Below are positions 16,727-22,640 of a DNA stretch of 22,640 nt, in pieces. A model generated the notes under the pieces. The model did not search any database. It saw only the letters and a list, made by a program, of their open reading frames with translations, and was not told where the DNA came from. Each line of letters starts with the position of its first letter. Position 1 is the stretch's first letter. This DNA is from CAIQJJ01 sp964606085 (lineage in GTDB: Bacteria > Chloroflexota > Anaerolineae > Anaerolineales > UBA4823). The DNA is taken from the NCBI GenBank assembly GCA_964606085.1, contig CAZSFD010000083.1, forward strand, positions 1 through 22,640. Reading direction: 5' to 3'. A program made the translations under genes and the position numbers.

Positions 16727-17842
16727 ATGAATCGCAACACGTCGTATACCGTGATGGGCGCCGGCCACGGCGGCAAAGCCATGGCTGCCCATCTTTCACT
16801 CATGGGCTTTCCCGTCACGCTCTATAACCGCACCTTCGACCATATCGAAGTGATCAAAAAGCGCGGCGGCATCGAACTGGAAAGTGTGGAAGGCGGGCCG
16901 CACGGCTTCGCGCCGATGAAGCTGGTCACCGCCGATCTGGCCGAGGCCGTGGAAAAGGCCGAAATGATCATGATCGTCGTGCCGTCTTCCGCCCATGCCG
17001 ACATCGCCAAGAACTTATCCTGCTGTCTGAAAGATGGTCAAACCATCGTACTGCATCCTGGCCGCACGTGCGGGGCGTTGGAATTTGCCAAGATACTGCG
17101 CGACAACCACTGCACCGCCGATGTGACCATCGCGGAAGCCGAAACCTTTATCTACGCCTCACGCTCCGACGGCCCGGCGCAGGCACGCATCTTCCGCATG
17201 AAAGAGGCCGTGCCGCTGGCCGCCCTGCCCGCCAACCGCACGAAAAAAGTGCTGGAGAAAATCCACGAAGCCTACCCACAATACATTGACGGCGAAAACG
17301 TGCTGCACACCGGCTTGAACAACATGGGCGCCATCTTCCACCCCGCGCTCACCCTGCTCAACGCCGGCTGGATCGAGGCCACACATGGCGATTATCAGTT
17401 CTACATTGACGGCGTGACGCCCTCGGTGGCACGCGTGCTCGAATCGCTCGACCGTGAGCGCGTGACGGTGGCTTCGTCGCTGGGCATCCGCGCCCGCACG
17501 GCCCAGGAATGGCTGCAGATGGCCTACAACACGACCGGGGCCAACCTGCACGAGGCGATCCAAAACCAGCCTGGCTACTACGGCATCAAAGCGCCCAGCA
17601 CACTCAGCCACCGTTACATCTTCGAGGATGTGCCGATGAGCCTGGTGCCGATTGCCTCGCTGGGGCAGCGCTACGGCGTCTCGGTGCGCGGCATGGATAG
17701 CATCATCCGCCTGGCGTGCATCATCCATCGCACCGATTACTGGCGGCGCGGGCGCACGGTGGAACGCCTGGGCATTGATACGCTCAGCGTCAGCGAGCTG
17801 ACCGCCTATGTGAATGAAGGCGTGATCGCCGAAAACTGGTAA
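16727..17842 (+). CDS. NAD/NADP octopine/nopaline dehydrogenase-family protein
   Basis: The 371-residue protein is assigned to ATG 16727, which follows GAGGAG; the frame stays open far upstream but overlaps the B12 gene there. Residues 7-16 (YTVMGAGHGG) are a GxGxxG dinucleotide-binding loop, and IMIVVPSSAHADIA (83-96) follows a typical Rossmann pattern. The C-terminal helical domain has NNMGAIFHPALTLLNAG, with His205 at the position of the catalytic His of opine dehydrogenases. These enzymes reversibly couple an amino acid and a 2-oxo acid through a secondary amine, using NAD(P)H; some relatives act on other substrates. It is 11 nt behind the B12 gene, and a strong terminator follows 25 nt later, so the two form a closed transcription unit. 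I infer that the pair acts on one amino-acid-like substrate. Confidence 0.85.
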   Translation: MNRNTSYTVMGAGHGGKAMAAHLSLMGFPVTLYNRTFDHIEVIKKRGGIELESVEGGPHGFAPMKLVTADLAEAVEKAEMIMIVVPSSAHADIAKNLSCCLKDGQTIVLHPGRTCGALEFAKILRDNHCTADVTIAEAETFIYASRSDGPAQARIFRMKEAVPLAALPANRTKKVLEKIHEAYPQYIDGENVLHTGLNNMGAIFHPALTLLNAGWIEATHGDYQFYIDGVTPSVARVLESLDRERVTVASSLGIRARTAQEWLQMAYNTTGANLHEAIQNQPGYYGIKAPSTLSHRYIFEDVPMSLVPIASLGQRYGVSVRGMDSIIRLACIIHRTDYWRRGRTVERLGIDTLSVSELTAYVNEGVIAENW

Positions 17843-17867
17843 GCGCGGCGACTATCGTTCTGGATCG

Positions 17868-17908
17868 AAAAGGCCGCCCCCGGTTGTCCAACCGGGGGCG
17901 GCCTTTTT
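17868..17908 (+). terminator. Strong intrinsic terminator, probably bidirectional
   Basis: A perfect 18-bp stem (arms 17868-17885 and 17890-17907, inner part GGCCGCCCCCGGTT, loop GTCC) has an A-run on the left and TTTTT on the right. It closes the B12-protein/opine dehydrogenase unit. It also lies just beyond the 3' end of the minus-strand membrane-protein gene, so it can serve both. Confidence 0.9.
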
Positions 17909-17911
17909 GTT

Positions 17912-17930
17912 GGTTGAGCCTGTCGAAACC
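17912..17930 (-). repeat. Second copy of the TTCGACAG-type dispersed repeat
   Basis: On the minus strand this reads GGTTTCGACAGGCTCAACC, a 4-nt-flanked near-palindrome sharing the TTCGACAG-N-C-CA core with the copy inside the B12-protein gene. It sits in the gap between two convergent genes. Confidence 0.45.
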
Positions 17931-17964
17931 AGACAGGATCAGATTTTCATCACTCGGCAATAGC

Positions 17965-18426
17965 TCACCCCAGGCGCAGCAACGGTCGCGTCCAGGGGAT
18001 GGCCGCCAGAACCAGGAGCAGGGTTAAGGTGAACCAGATAGCCGCCTGGCGATATTTGCCCGACGCATCTTTGGCCCTTTTCGCCAGCACACTGCCCAAA
18101 TGTGCAAACACCAGCGCCACGATCATCATCACCAGGTGTTCGATGGCAAAAAAGCGCAGGTTGCTATCGCGCATGGCGGCGGCGAAGTTGGGCAAAATGG
18201 TATCGGTCATCAATGGGCTGACGACAAAGTAGAGCAGCAGGCCCAAGAGCAGTTGGATGTCGAATGCAATGCCGAAGAACGAACCCAGTTTACGGTCGAG
18301 TTCACTCCATTCTTTTTTGCCCAACCAGCCAACCCAGGCTCGCACCGCCGCCACGATGCCCACGAGCAGCACGGCCCAGCGCAAAATGTTATGAAGCGAT
18401 AAAGTGATCAGATAGAGGGTTTCCAT
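17965..18426 (-). CDS. Small four-helix membrane protein, possibly haem-b binding
   Basis: The 153-residue protein is assigned to ATG 18426, which has AAGGAGA upstream; the longer frame would add 44 unlikely residues. Membrane segments lie at about 16-34, 48-70, 93-113 and 127-145. Histidines sit in or beside helices: His12 (SLHNILRW), His97 (FFAIEHLVMM) and His109 (VFAHLG). The LHNILRW, KLG and RFFAIEH...M pattern matches a family in Bacteroidetes and Chloroflexota that databases often label 'cytochrome B'. Haem binding is inferred from these histidines and has not been shown. It converges on the opine dehydrogenase gene and diverges from the phosphate regulator gene. Whether the Pho-box-like site between them affects it is unclear, because the site is over 120 nt from its start. 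Confidence 0.7.
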   Translation of the reverse strand: METLYLITLSLHNILRWAVLLVGIVAAVRAWVGWLGKKEWSELDRKLGSFFGIAFDIQLLLGLLLYFVVSPLMTDTILPNFAAAMRDSNLRFFAIEHLVMMIVALVFAHLGSVLAKRAKDASGKYRQAAIWFTLTLLLVLAAIPWTRPLLRLG

Positions 18427-18551
18427 AGGCTTTGTGTGTCTCCTTGCGGCAATCTTAACCAATGGGAGGAGGGCTGTCAACGTCAATTTATCGCAGGTGT
18501 GGGCGAACGCTCGGAACGGATGAGTGGGTTTGAACATTACGTTTTCGATTG

Positions 18552-18591
18552 TTAACAAACTCTTTACAGGCGATTAAAACAGGGTTATCCT
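18552..18591 (+). promoter_or_regulatory. Pho-box-like direct repeats and promoter of the phosphate regulator gene
   Basis: Hexamers TTAACA (18552), TTTACA (18563), TTAAAA (18574) and TTATCC (18585) repeat at exactly 11-nt steps, the layout bound by PhoB/PhoP-type regulators. TTTACA (18563-18568) also makes a good -35 box, 17 nt from TATCCT (18586-18591). It lies about 55 nt upstream of the regulator start, which suggests autoregulation. Confidence 0.6.
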
Positions 18592-18645
18592 TCCACAGCA
18601 AGCGCCGTGGTATGCTTACATGAATCTATACCAGGAAGTGATGCT

Positions 18646-19350
18646 ATGACAAAAATCCTCGTTGTTGAAGACGAAGCCATTCTGCAAGAGACAATCAGTT
18701 ACAACCTGACCCGCGACGGCTATTCTGTCGAAGCCGTGGGAGATGGGCAGGCCGCTGTCGAGAAGGCCCGTCAATGGAAACCGGACCTGATTTTGCTCGA
18801 TTTGATGCTGCCCAAAATGGATGGCTTTGAGGTTTGCCGGGTGGTGCGGCAAGAAATGAGCATCCCGATCTTGATGCTGACCGCCCGCGACGATGAAATT
18901 GACCGGGTGATCGGCCTCGAAATTGGCGCAGACGACTACATCACCAAGCCTTTCAGTATGCGCGAACTGCTGGCCCGCGTCAAAGCGCACCTGCGGCGCG
19001 ACCGCCGCATTCGCGACGAAAATGCCGCTCACCCGGTCTCGGTGATCAAAGATATCTTGCGCTTCGACAATCTGACCATTGATTTAACCCGCCGCGAAGT
19101 GTCCGTCAACAACATCCCCCAGGCGCTCAAACCCAAAGAATATGAATTACTGGTTTTCCTGGCGCAACACCGCGGCCAGGCGCTGACACGCGAATTTTTG
19201 CTCGAACGGGTTTGGGGTTGGGAAGTGAGCGTGGATACGCGCACGGTGGACGTACACATCCACTGGCTGCGCGAAAAAGTCGAAGATAACCCGGGGCGGC
19301 CCACCCGCATCGTCACCGTGCGTGGGGCAGGCTACCGTTTTGAAGGCTGA
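18646..19350 (+). CDS. phoB: PhoB/PhoP-type winged-helix response regulator
   Basis: The 234-residue protein starts at ATG 18646, with AGGAAG 8 nt upstream. The N-terminal receiver has the acidic pocket at 8-10 (VEDE), phospho-acceptor Asp52 (LILLDLMLP), Thr79 and Lys101 (ITKPF). The C-terminal OmpR-type winged helix (about 137-234) has LKPKEYELLVFL, the recognition helix VDVHIHWLREKVE and the wing IVTVRGAGYRF. The sensor kinase starts 1 nt after the stop, and pstS lies downstream. Together with Pho-box-like repeats before three transcription units here, this supports a phosphate-starvation role. That role is inferred; the OmpR family assignment is firm. Confidence 0.88.
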   Translation: MTKILVVEDEAILQETISYNLTRDGYSVEAVGDGQAAVEKARQWKPDLILLDLMLPKMDGFEVCRVVRQEMSIPILMLTARDDEIDRVIGLEIGADDYITKPFSMRELLARVKAHLRRDRRIRDENAAHPVSVIKDILRFDNLTIDLTRREVSVNNIPQALKPKEYELLVFLAQHRGQALTREFLLERVWGWEVSVDTRTVDVHIHWLREKVEDNPGRPTRIVTVRGAGYRFEG

Positions 19351-19351
19351 G

Positions 19352-21109
19352 ATGACCATCCCCTTGCGCTGGCGCATTGCCATTTCATACGTCATCCTGA
19401 TCTTGCTCACCATGTTGGGGTTGAGCATCTACCTGGTTGGGTTCATTGAAAATTCGTTTGTAGCCAGCCTGGAGCGTAGTCTACAGGTGCAAACCCTGGC
19501 GGTAGCTGACGTGATCACACCACTGCTGGAACAGGGCGTAGACCCCTCTTCTGCGCAATTGGATAGTATAGCGAAGCACTGGGCAACGGTGCTGGGTGCC
19601 AGGGTGACGATCATTCGGCCCGATGGGGTGGTGTTGGGAGAATCGCACGAAGACCGGGCACAGATGAGTAACCACGGCGACCGGCCCGAGGTCAAGGACG
19701 CCCTGGCAACCGGAAATGGCAGAAGCATCCGCTTCAGCAATACGGTGGGCTACGACATGCTCTATGTTGCCACCCGCCTGGGCGACAGCAGCGCCCCCCT
19801 GGGCATATCCCGCGTGGCGCTGCCGCTGAACCAGGTTCAGGCGGATATTCGCAACCTGCAAATGCTCCTGCTGAGTGCAACGACGGTGGCAACGCTCGCC
19901 GCCATCATCCTGGCTACCTGGCTGGGTTGGCGAATTGCCCGTCCCGTGGTGCAAATTACCAACGCCGCCATGCACCTGGCCGCCGGCCAGCCTTTCGAGC
20001 AGCATGTTTCCACCAGCATCCGCGAAATGGCGCAACTGGCCCAGGCTTTCAACAATATGCTGATGCGCACCCACACACAGATCGACGAATTGCAAACCGA
20101 GCGCAGCAAGCTCTCGGCGGTGCTCGAAAAGATGACCGATGGCGTGTTGATTGTCAACGAAGAAGGTGAAATTCAACTGATTAACGCCTCTGCCGAAAGA
20201 ATTTTCAACCTGACGCAAACCACCGCCCTGGGTAAACCCCTGGCCAAAGCAATCCGCCACCACCAGCCCTTCGAACTATGGCAACAGTGCCAACACGAAA
20301 ACAGCCCCCAGCAAGCCACCTTCGACTTGCATAAAAACCGCTGCCTGCAGGGAGTTGCCACATCCCTGGGGCAGTCGCTGCCCGGCAGCACGCTGCTACT
20401 CTTCCAGGATGTGACCCGCCAACGTCAGATCGAAAACATGCGCCGCGATTTCATCAGCAATGTATCGCACGAGTTACGCACACCGTTGGCCAGCATCAAG
20501 GCCATTACCGAAACTTTACAAAGCGGCGCCCTGGAAGACCCGCCTGCCGCCCGACGCTTCTTGGGCCGCATGGACACAGAGGTAGATGCCCTGAGCCTGA
20601 TGGTCAATGAGCTTTTAGAGCTTTCACGCATCGAATCGGGGCGCGTGCCGCTGCAACTGAAACCCACCCGCCCCATAGACATCATCCAACCAGCCTATGA
20701 ACGCTTATGCATCCAGGCCGAACGTGCCCGCCTGACCATTGAAATGGACTGCCCAGAAACCTTACCCCCGGTGCTGGCAGACGCCTCACGCATTCAGCAA
20801 GTGGCGGTGAATCTCTTGCATAACGCGATTAAATTCACCGGCGAGGGCGGCCAGGTGACCATCGGCGCGCAAATACAAGGCCAAGAAATGGTGTTCTTTG
20901 TGCGCGATACCGGCGTGGGCATTTCAGGAGAAGATTTGCCGCGCATTTTTGAACGCTTTTACAAGGCCGACCGCGCCCGTTCCAGCAGCGGCACGGGGCT
21001 GGGGCTGGCTATCGCCCGGCATCTAATCGAAGCGCACCAGGGACGCATTTGGGCCGAGAGTGAACTGAACCAGGGCAGCACCTTTTACTACACACTCCCC
21101 CTGGCCTGA
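19352..21109 (+). CDS. phoR: PhoR-type membrane sensor histidine kinase
   Basis: The 585-residue protein is assigned to ATG 19352 in TGAGATGA, 1 nt after the regulator stop; a GTG at 19322 would overlap the regulator. Domains: membrane helix 8-30 (IAISYVILILLTMLG), extracytoplasmic sensor about 31-165, second helix 170-193, HAMP 190-245 (WRIARPVVQITNAAMHLA), PAS about 250-355 (MTDGVLIVNEEGEIQLINASAE), His373 in VSHELRTPLAS, and an ATPase domain with N491 (LLHNAIKF), D519 (RDTGVG) and GTGLGLA (547-553). The long outer sensor domain is of the kind seen in PhoR/PhoR-like kinases of Gram-positive type, unlike the short E. coli form. All catalytic boxes are intact. An intrinsic terminator follows, so regulator and kinase form a two-gene unit. 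Confidence 0.9.
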   Translation: MTIPLRWRIAISYVILILLTMLGLSIYLVGFIENSFVASLERSLQVQTLAVADVITPLLEQGVDPSSAQLDSIAKHWATVLGARVTIIRPDGVVLGESHEDRAQMSNHGDRPEVKDALATGNGRSIRFSNTVGYDMLYVATRLGDSSAPLGISRVALPLNQVQADIRNLQMLLLSATTVATLAAIILATWLGWRIARPVVQITNAAMHLAAGQPFEQHVSTSIREMAQLAQAFNNMLMRTHTQIDELQTERSKLSAVLEKMTDGVLIVNEEGEIQLINASAERIFNLTQTTALGKPLAKAIRHHQPFELWQQCQHENSPQQATFDLHKNRCLQGVATSLGQSLPGSTLLLFQDVTRQRQIENMRRDFISNVSHELRTPLASIKAITETLQSGALEDPPAARRFLGRMDTEVDALSLMVNELLELSRIESGRVPLQLKPTRPIDIIQPAYERLCIQAERARLTIEMDCPETLPPVLADASRIQQVAVNLLHNAIKFTGEGGQVTIGAQIQGQEMVFFVRDTGVGISGEDLPRIFERFYKADRARSSSGTGLGLAIARHLIEAHQGRIWAESELNQGSTFYYTLPLA

Positions 21110-21126
21110 AAAGCCCCTGTCTGATA

Positions 21127-21167
21127 AAACGTCTGGCCGTCCTTTTTCGTGGACGGCCGGACGTTTT
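21127..21167 (+). terminator. Intrinsic terminator after the PhoR-type kinase
   Basis: Arms AAACGTCTGGCCGTCC (21127-21142) and GGACGGCCGGACGTTT (21151-21166) pair over 16 bp with one G-T pair, loop of 8 nt, and are followed by a T-rich run (TTTTTCGTTTT). It separates the regulator-kinase unit from the surE unit. Confidence 0.88.
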
Positions 21168-21184
21168 TCGTTTTAAGCGTTCCC

Positions 21185-21237
21185 TTACACAACCATTACC
21201 AACCCTTAAATTCCTGCTAACAGCCTCATGCTATTCT
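21185..21237 (+). promoter_or_regulatory. Pho-box-like repeats and -10 box before the micropeptide-surE unit
   Basis: TTACAC (21185), TTACCA (21196), TTAAAT (21206) and CTAACA (21217) recur at 11, 10 and 11 nt; TTAAGC (21173) may be a further, 12-nt-offset copy inside the terminator tail. TATTCT (21232-21237) starts 9 nt after the last repeat, the usual place of a -10 box in promoters where the Pho box replaces the -35. Weaker than the other two sites. Confidence 0.45.
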
Positions 21238-21257
21238 TTGCAGAGAGGAATATAGGT

Positions 21258-21350
21258 ATGAACACAATTTTTGTTATTCTATGCACCATCGCCTTGTTCT
21301 CCGCGTTCGTGGTTGATTTCCATCAACGGCGCTCAGACCAGGAAAAATAA
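21258..21350 (+). CDS. 30-residue single-helix membrane peptide upstream of surE
   Basis: An ATG at 21258 with AGAGGA 9 nt upstream opens a 30-codon frame. The peptide starts MNTIFVILCTIALF, a hydrophobic helix of about 18 residues, and ends with a charged tail (DFHQRRSDQEK), so it would sit in the membrane with the tail in the cytoplasm. Its TAA is 1 nt before the surE ATG, and the surE ribosome binding site (AGGAAA) lies inside its last codons, so the two are probably translated in a coupled way. I do not recognise a family. It could be a true small membrane protein, a degenerate signal anchor, or simply a leader frame that controls surE translation. Confidence 0.6.
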   Translation: MNTIFVILCTIALFSAFVVDFHQRRSDQEK

Positions 21351-21351
21351 G

Positions 21352-22185
21352 ATGAATATCCTCGTCACCAATGACGATGGGGTCAATGCGCCTGGGCTGC
21401 TGGCATTGGCTGAGGCGATGCGCCCCTTGGGGAAAGTATCCATTCTGGCGCCCGACCGCAATTGGTCGGGCAGCGGCCACGTGAAAACCCTCGACCGTCC
21501 CCTGCGGGTGAAAGAAGTGACCCTGGCCGACCACAGCAGCGCCTGGACGAGCGATGGGGCGCCTTCCGATTGCGTGGCCTTAGCGTTGTTGGGATTCTTC
21601 GAGGAAAAATTTGACCTCGTGGTATCAGGGATCAACCCTGTGCCCAACCTCGGACACGATGTCACCTATTCTGGCACCGTAACCGCGGCCATGGAAGCGG
21701 TTATTTGGGATACACCCGGCATCGCCTTCTCCCTGGGTTCTTTCGAGAATGGCCTGCAAGCCAGCGACTACGCCCCCGCCGCGCAAGTGGCGCAAGAAGT
21801 GGCCGCCGCGGCGTTGAGCCGCCACCTGCCAGCAGGGATTTTGCTCAACGTGAATATCCCCTTGCTCCCCAGCGAAGAAATTCGCGGCTACCGCGTCAGC
21901 CGACAGGGATTGCGCGTCTACCGAGATCGCCTGGATAAACGCATAGACCCGCGTGGGCGGCCTTATTATTGGATTGGCGGCGAGGCCCCCACCGGTCTGG
22001 CCGAAAATGGCACCGACATCGGCGCATTGGCCGAAGGGTACGTCTCGCTCACGCCCTTACAACTCGATCTGACCGCTTATCCGGCTATGAATGTTCTGCA
22101 CACATGGCTGGATGGCGAGGAAATCATCGCCGGCAAAGATGATACAGCGGGGAAGCCCATTAACGAGATGGTAACAAGCCGTTAA
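21352..22185 (+). CDS. surE: SurE 5'/3'-nucleotidase
   Basis: The 277-residue protein is assigned to ATG 21352: AGGAAA is 8 nt upstream and MNILVTNDDG is the conserved SurE N-terminus. Metal-site residues are Asp8, Asp9, Ser39 (DRNWSGSGH) and Asn95 (VSGINPVPN), and YSGTVTAAMEA (106-116) follows. SurE removes phosphate from nucleoside monophosphates in the cytoplasm with a divalent metal. The usual GINxGxNxG loop reads GINPVPNLG, so one glycine is changed. It sits between the phosphate two-component genes and pstS, with a Pho-box-like site before its unit, which would make phosphate salvage its local job. Its 3' end overlaps the Pho-box-like repeats of pstS. Family assignment is secure; regulation is inferred. 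Confidence 0.93.
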   Translation: MNILVTNDDGVNAPGLLALAEAMRPLGKVSILAPDRNWSGSGHVKTLDRPLRVKEVTLADHSSAWTSDGAPSDCVALALLGFFEEKFDLVVSGINPVPNLGHDVTYSGTVTAAMEAVIWDTPGIAFSLGSFENGLQASDYAPAAQVAQEVAAAALSRHLPAGILLNVNIPLLPSEEIRGYRVSRQGLRVYRDRLDKRIDPRGRPYYWIGGEAPTGLAENGTDIGALAEGYVSLTPLQLDLTAYPAMNVLHTWLDGEEIIAGKDDTAGKPINEMVTSR

Positions 22186-22235
22186 TAAAGATTAAACACC
22201 TCTTTGGTCAGTTGTTAAACACAAAGTAGTATCCT
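22160..22235 (+). promoter_or_regulatory. Pho-box-like repeats and promoter of pstS
   Basis: TTAACG (22160), GTAACA (22171), TTAATA (22182), TAAACA (22193) and TTAAAC (22215) fit one 11-nt register (22204 is the weak unit). A -10 box may be TATCCT (22230-22235), 9 nt after the last unit, or TAGTAT (22227). The first repeats lie inside the final codons of surE. Confidence 0.6.
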
Positions 22236-22276
22236 TAATCGCGCAAATTCAACATTCTTATCTGGAGGATCAAGAA

Positions 22277-22640
22277 ATGCAACGAAAATTTCAAACCCTT
22301 TTTGCCGCCCTCATCGTTTTGGCGCTTGTGTTGAGCGCCTGCGGTGGTGGCACAACGGCTGCGCCCACCAGTGCGCCAGCCGCTACTGAAAAACCCGCCG
22401 AACCCACAGCTACCGAAAAACCCGCTGACCAACCCGCCGAACCAACCGCCACCACCGCGGCCGAACCGACCGAAGCACCCGCCGTGGGCAGCATGGTCGA
22501 ACTGCCCGCTGTTGACCCGGCAGCCGTAGAAGGCAATGTCGTTTCCGCCGGTAGCTCCACGGTCTTCCCGCTGGCTGAAGCTGTTGCCGCTCGTTTCGAG
22601 AGCGAAGGCTACACCGGCAAGATCACCATTGACAGCATCG
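22277..22640 (+). CDS. pstS: PstS phosphate-binding lipoprotein (3' partial)
   Basis: ATG 22277 follows GGAGGA by about 8 nt, and the frame runs 121 codons to the window edge without a stop. Residues 1-22 are a lipoprotein signal with lipobox LSAC (Cys22). A low-complexity linker rich in Pro, Thr, Glu and Ala (about 26-72, repeated TEKPAEPTA-like units) would hold the domain away from the membrane. The mature domain starts VEGNVVSAGSSTVFPLAEAV; GSSTVFPL is the typical PstS phosphate-binding first loop. It should deliver phosphate to a PstCAB transporter, probably encoded beyond the edge. A run of Pho-box-like repeats precedes it. A phosphonate- or sulfate-binding relative is less likely because of the GSSTVFPL loop. 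Confidence 0.88.
   Translation, partial: MQRKFQTLFAALIVLALVLSACGGGTTAAPTSAPAATEKPAEPTATEKPADQPAEPTATTAAEPTEAPAVGSMVELPAVDPAAVEGNVVSAGSSTVFPLAEAVAARFESEGYTGKITIDSI

Noticed and set aside
18607..18645. Upstream GTG start for the PhoB-type regulator
   Set aside because: The added residues are unlike a receiver start, and AGGAAG is well placed only for ATG 18646.

Overview
The window reads as part of a chromosome from a member of the Chloroflexota, probably Anaerolineae- or Caldilineae-like. This is inferred from style, not from a marker gene. The supports are the high GC, several large secreted proteins carrying a '[I/V]YLPxxxR' tail that I associate with this phylum, a dispersed repeat that reads 'PFDSAQGK' when translated, and a lipoprotein with a Pro/Thr/Glu-rich linker. 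No rRNA, tRNA, CRISPR array, integrase or transposase was seen.

Left part (1-8476, plus strand): four closely spaced genes that look co-transcribed. They are a DUF362-type protein fused to a second conserved domain (5' end outside the window), a secreted DUF4091-type protein with a carbohydrate-binding-like module, a secreted right-handed beta-helix protein with a DUF11-like tail, and a nitrilase-superfamily amidohydrolase. Four small hairpins with unrelated stems but similar T-Y-N-A tetraloops lie in a row between the second and third genes.

Middle (8465-12914, minus strand): a visibly AT-richer block with three genes overlapping by 8 nt each. They encode a soluble three-GAF histidine kinase, a receiver-only response regulator and a multi-pass membrane protein of unknown function. 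A good sigma70-like promoter precedes the kinase. Beside the block lies a broken metallo-beta-lactamase-fold gene (13033-13593). The block looks like an accessory signalling island.

Next (13616-17842, plus strand): a small PII-like protein 5 nt ahead of a Na+/Ca2+-exchanger-family antiporter. Then, after a 21-bp hairpin next to the ribosome binding site, comes a two-gene unit: a cobalamin-binding, mutase-like protein and an octopine/nopaline-dehydrogenase-family enzyme. It ends at a strong intrinsic terminator. This pairing is the best candidate here for an uncharacterised metabolic system.

Right part (17965-22640): a small haem-b-like membrane protein on the minus strand, then a phosphate-starvation cluster on the plus strand. 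The cluster holds a PhoB/PhoP-type regulator, a PhoR-type kinase, a terminator, an unannotated 30-residue membrane peptide 1 nt upstream of surE, and the start of pstS, cut by the window edge. Three upstream regions (regulator, peptide-surE, pstS) carry TTAACA-like hexamers repeated about every 11 nt, as expected of a Pho box. This suggests that the nucleotidase SurE and the peptide belong to the phosphate regulon in this organism.
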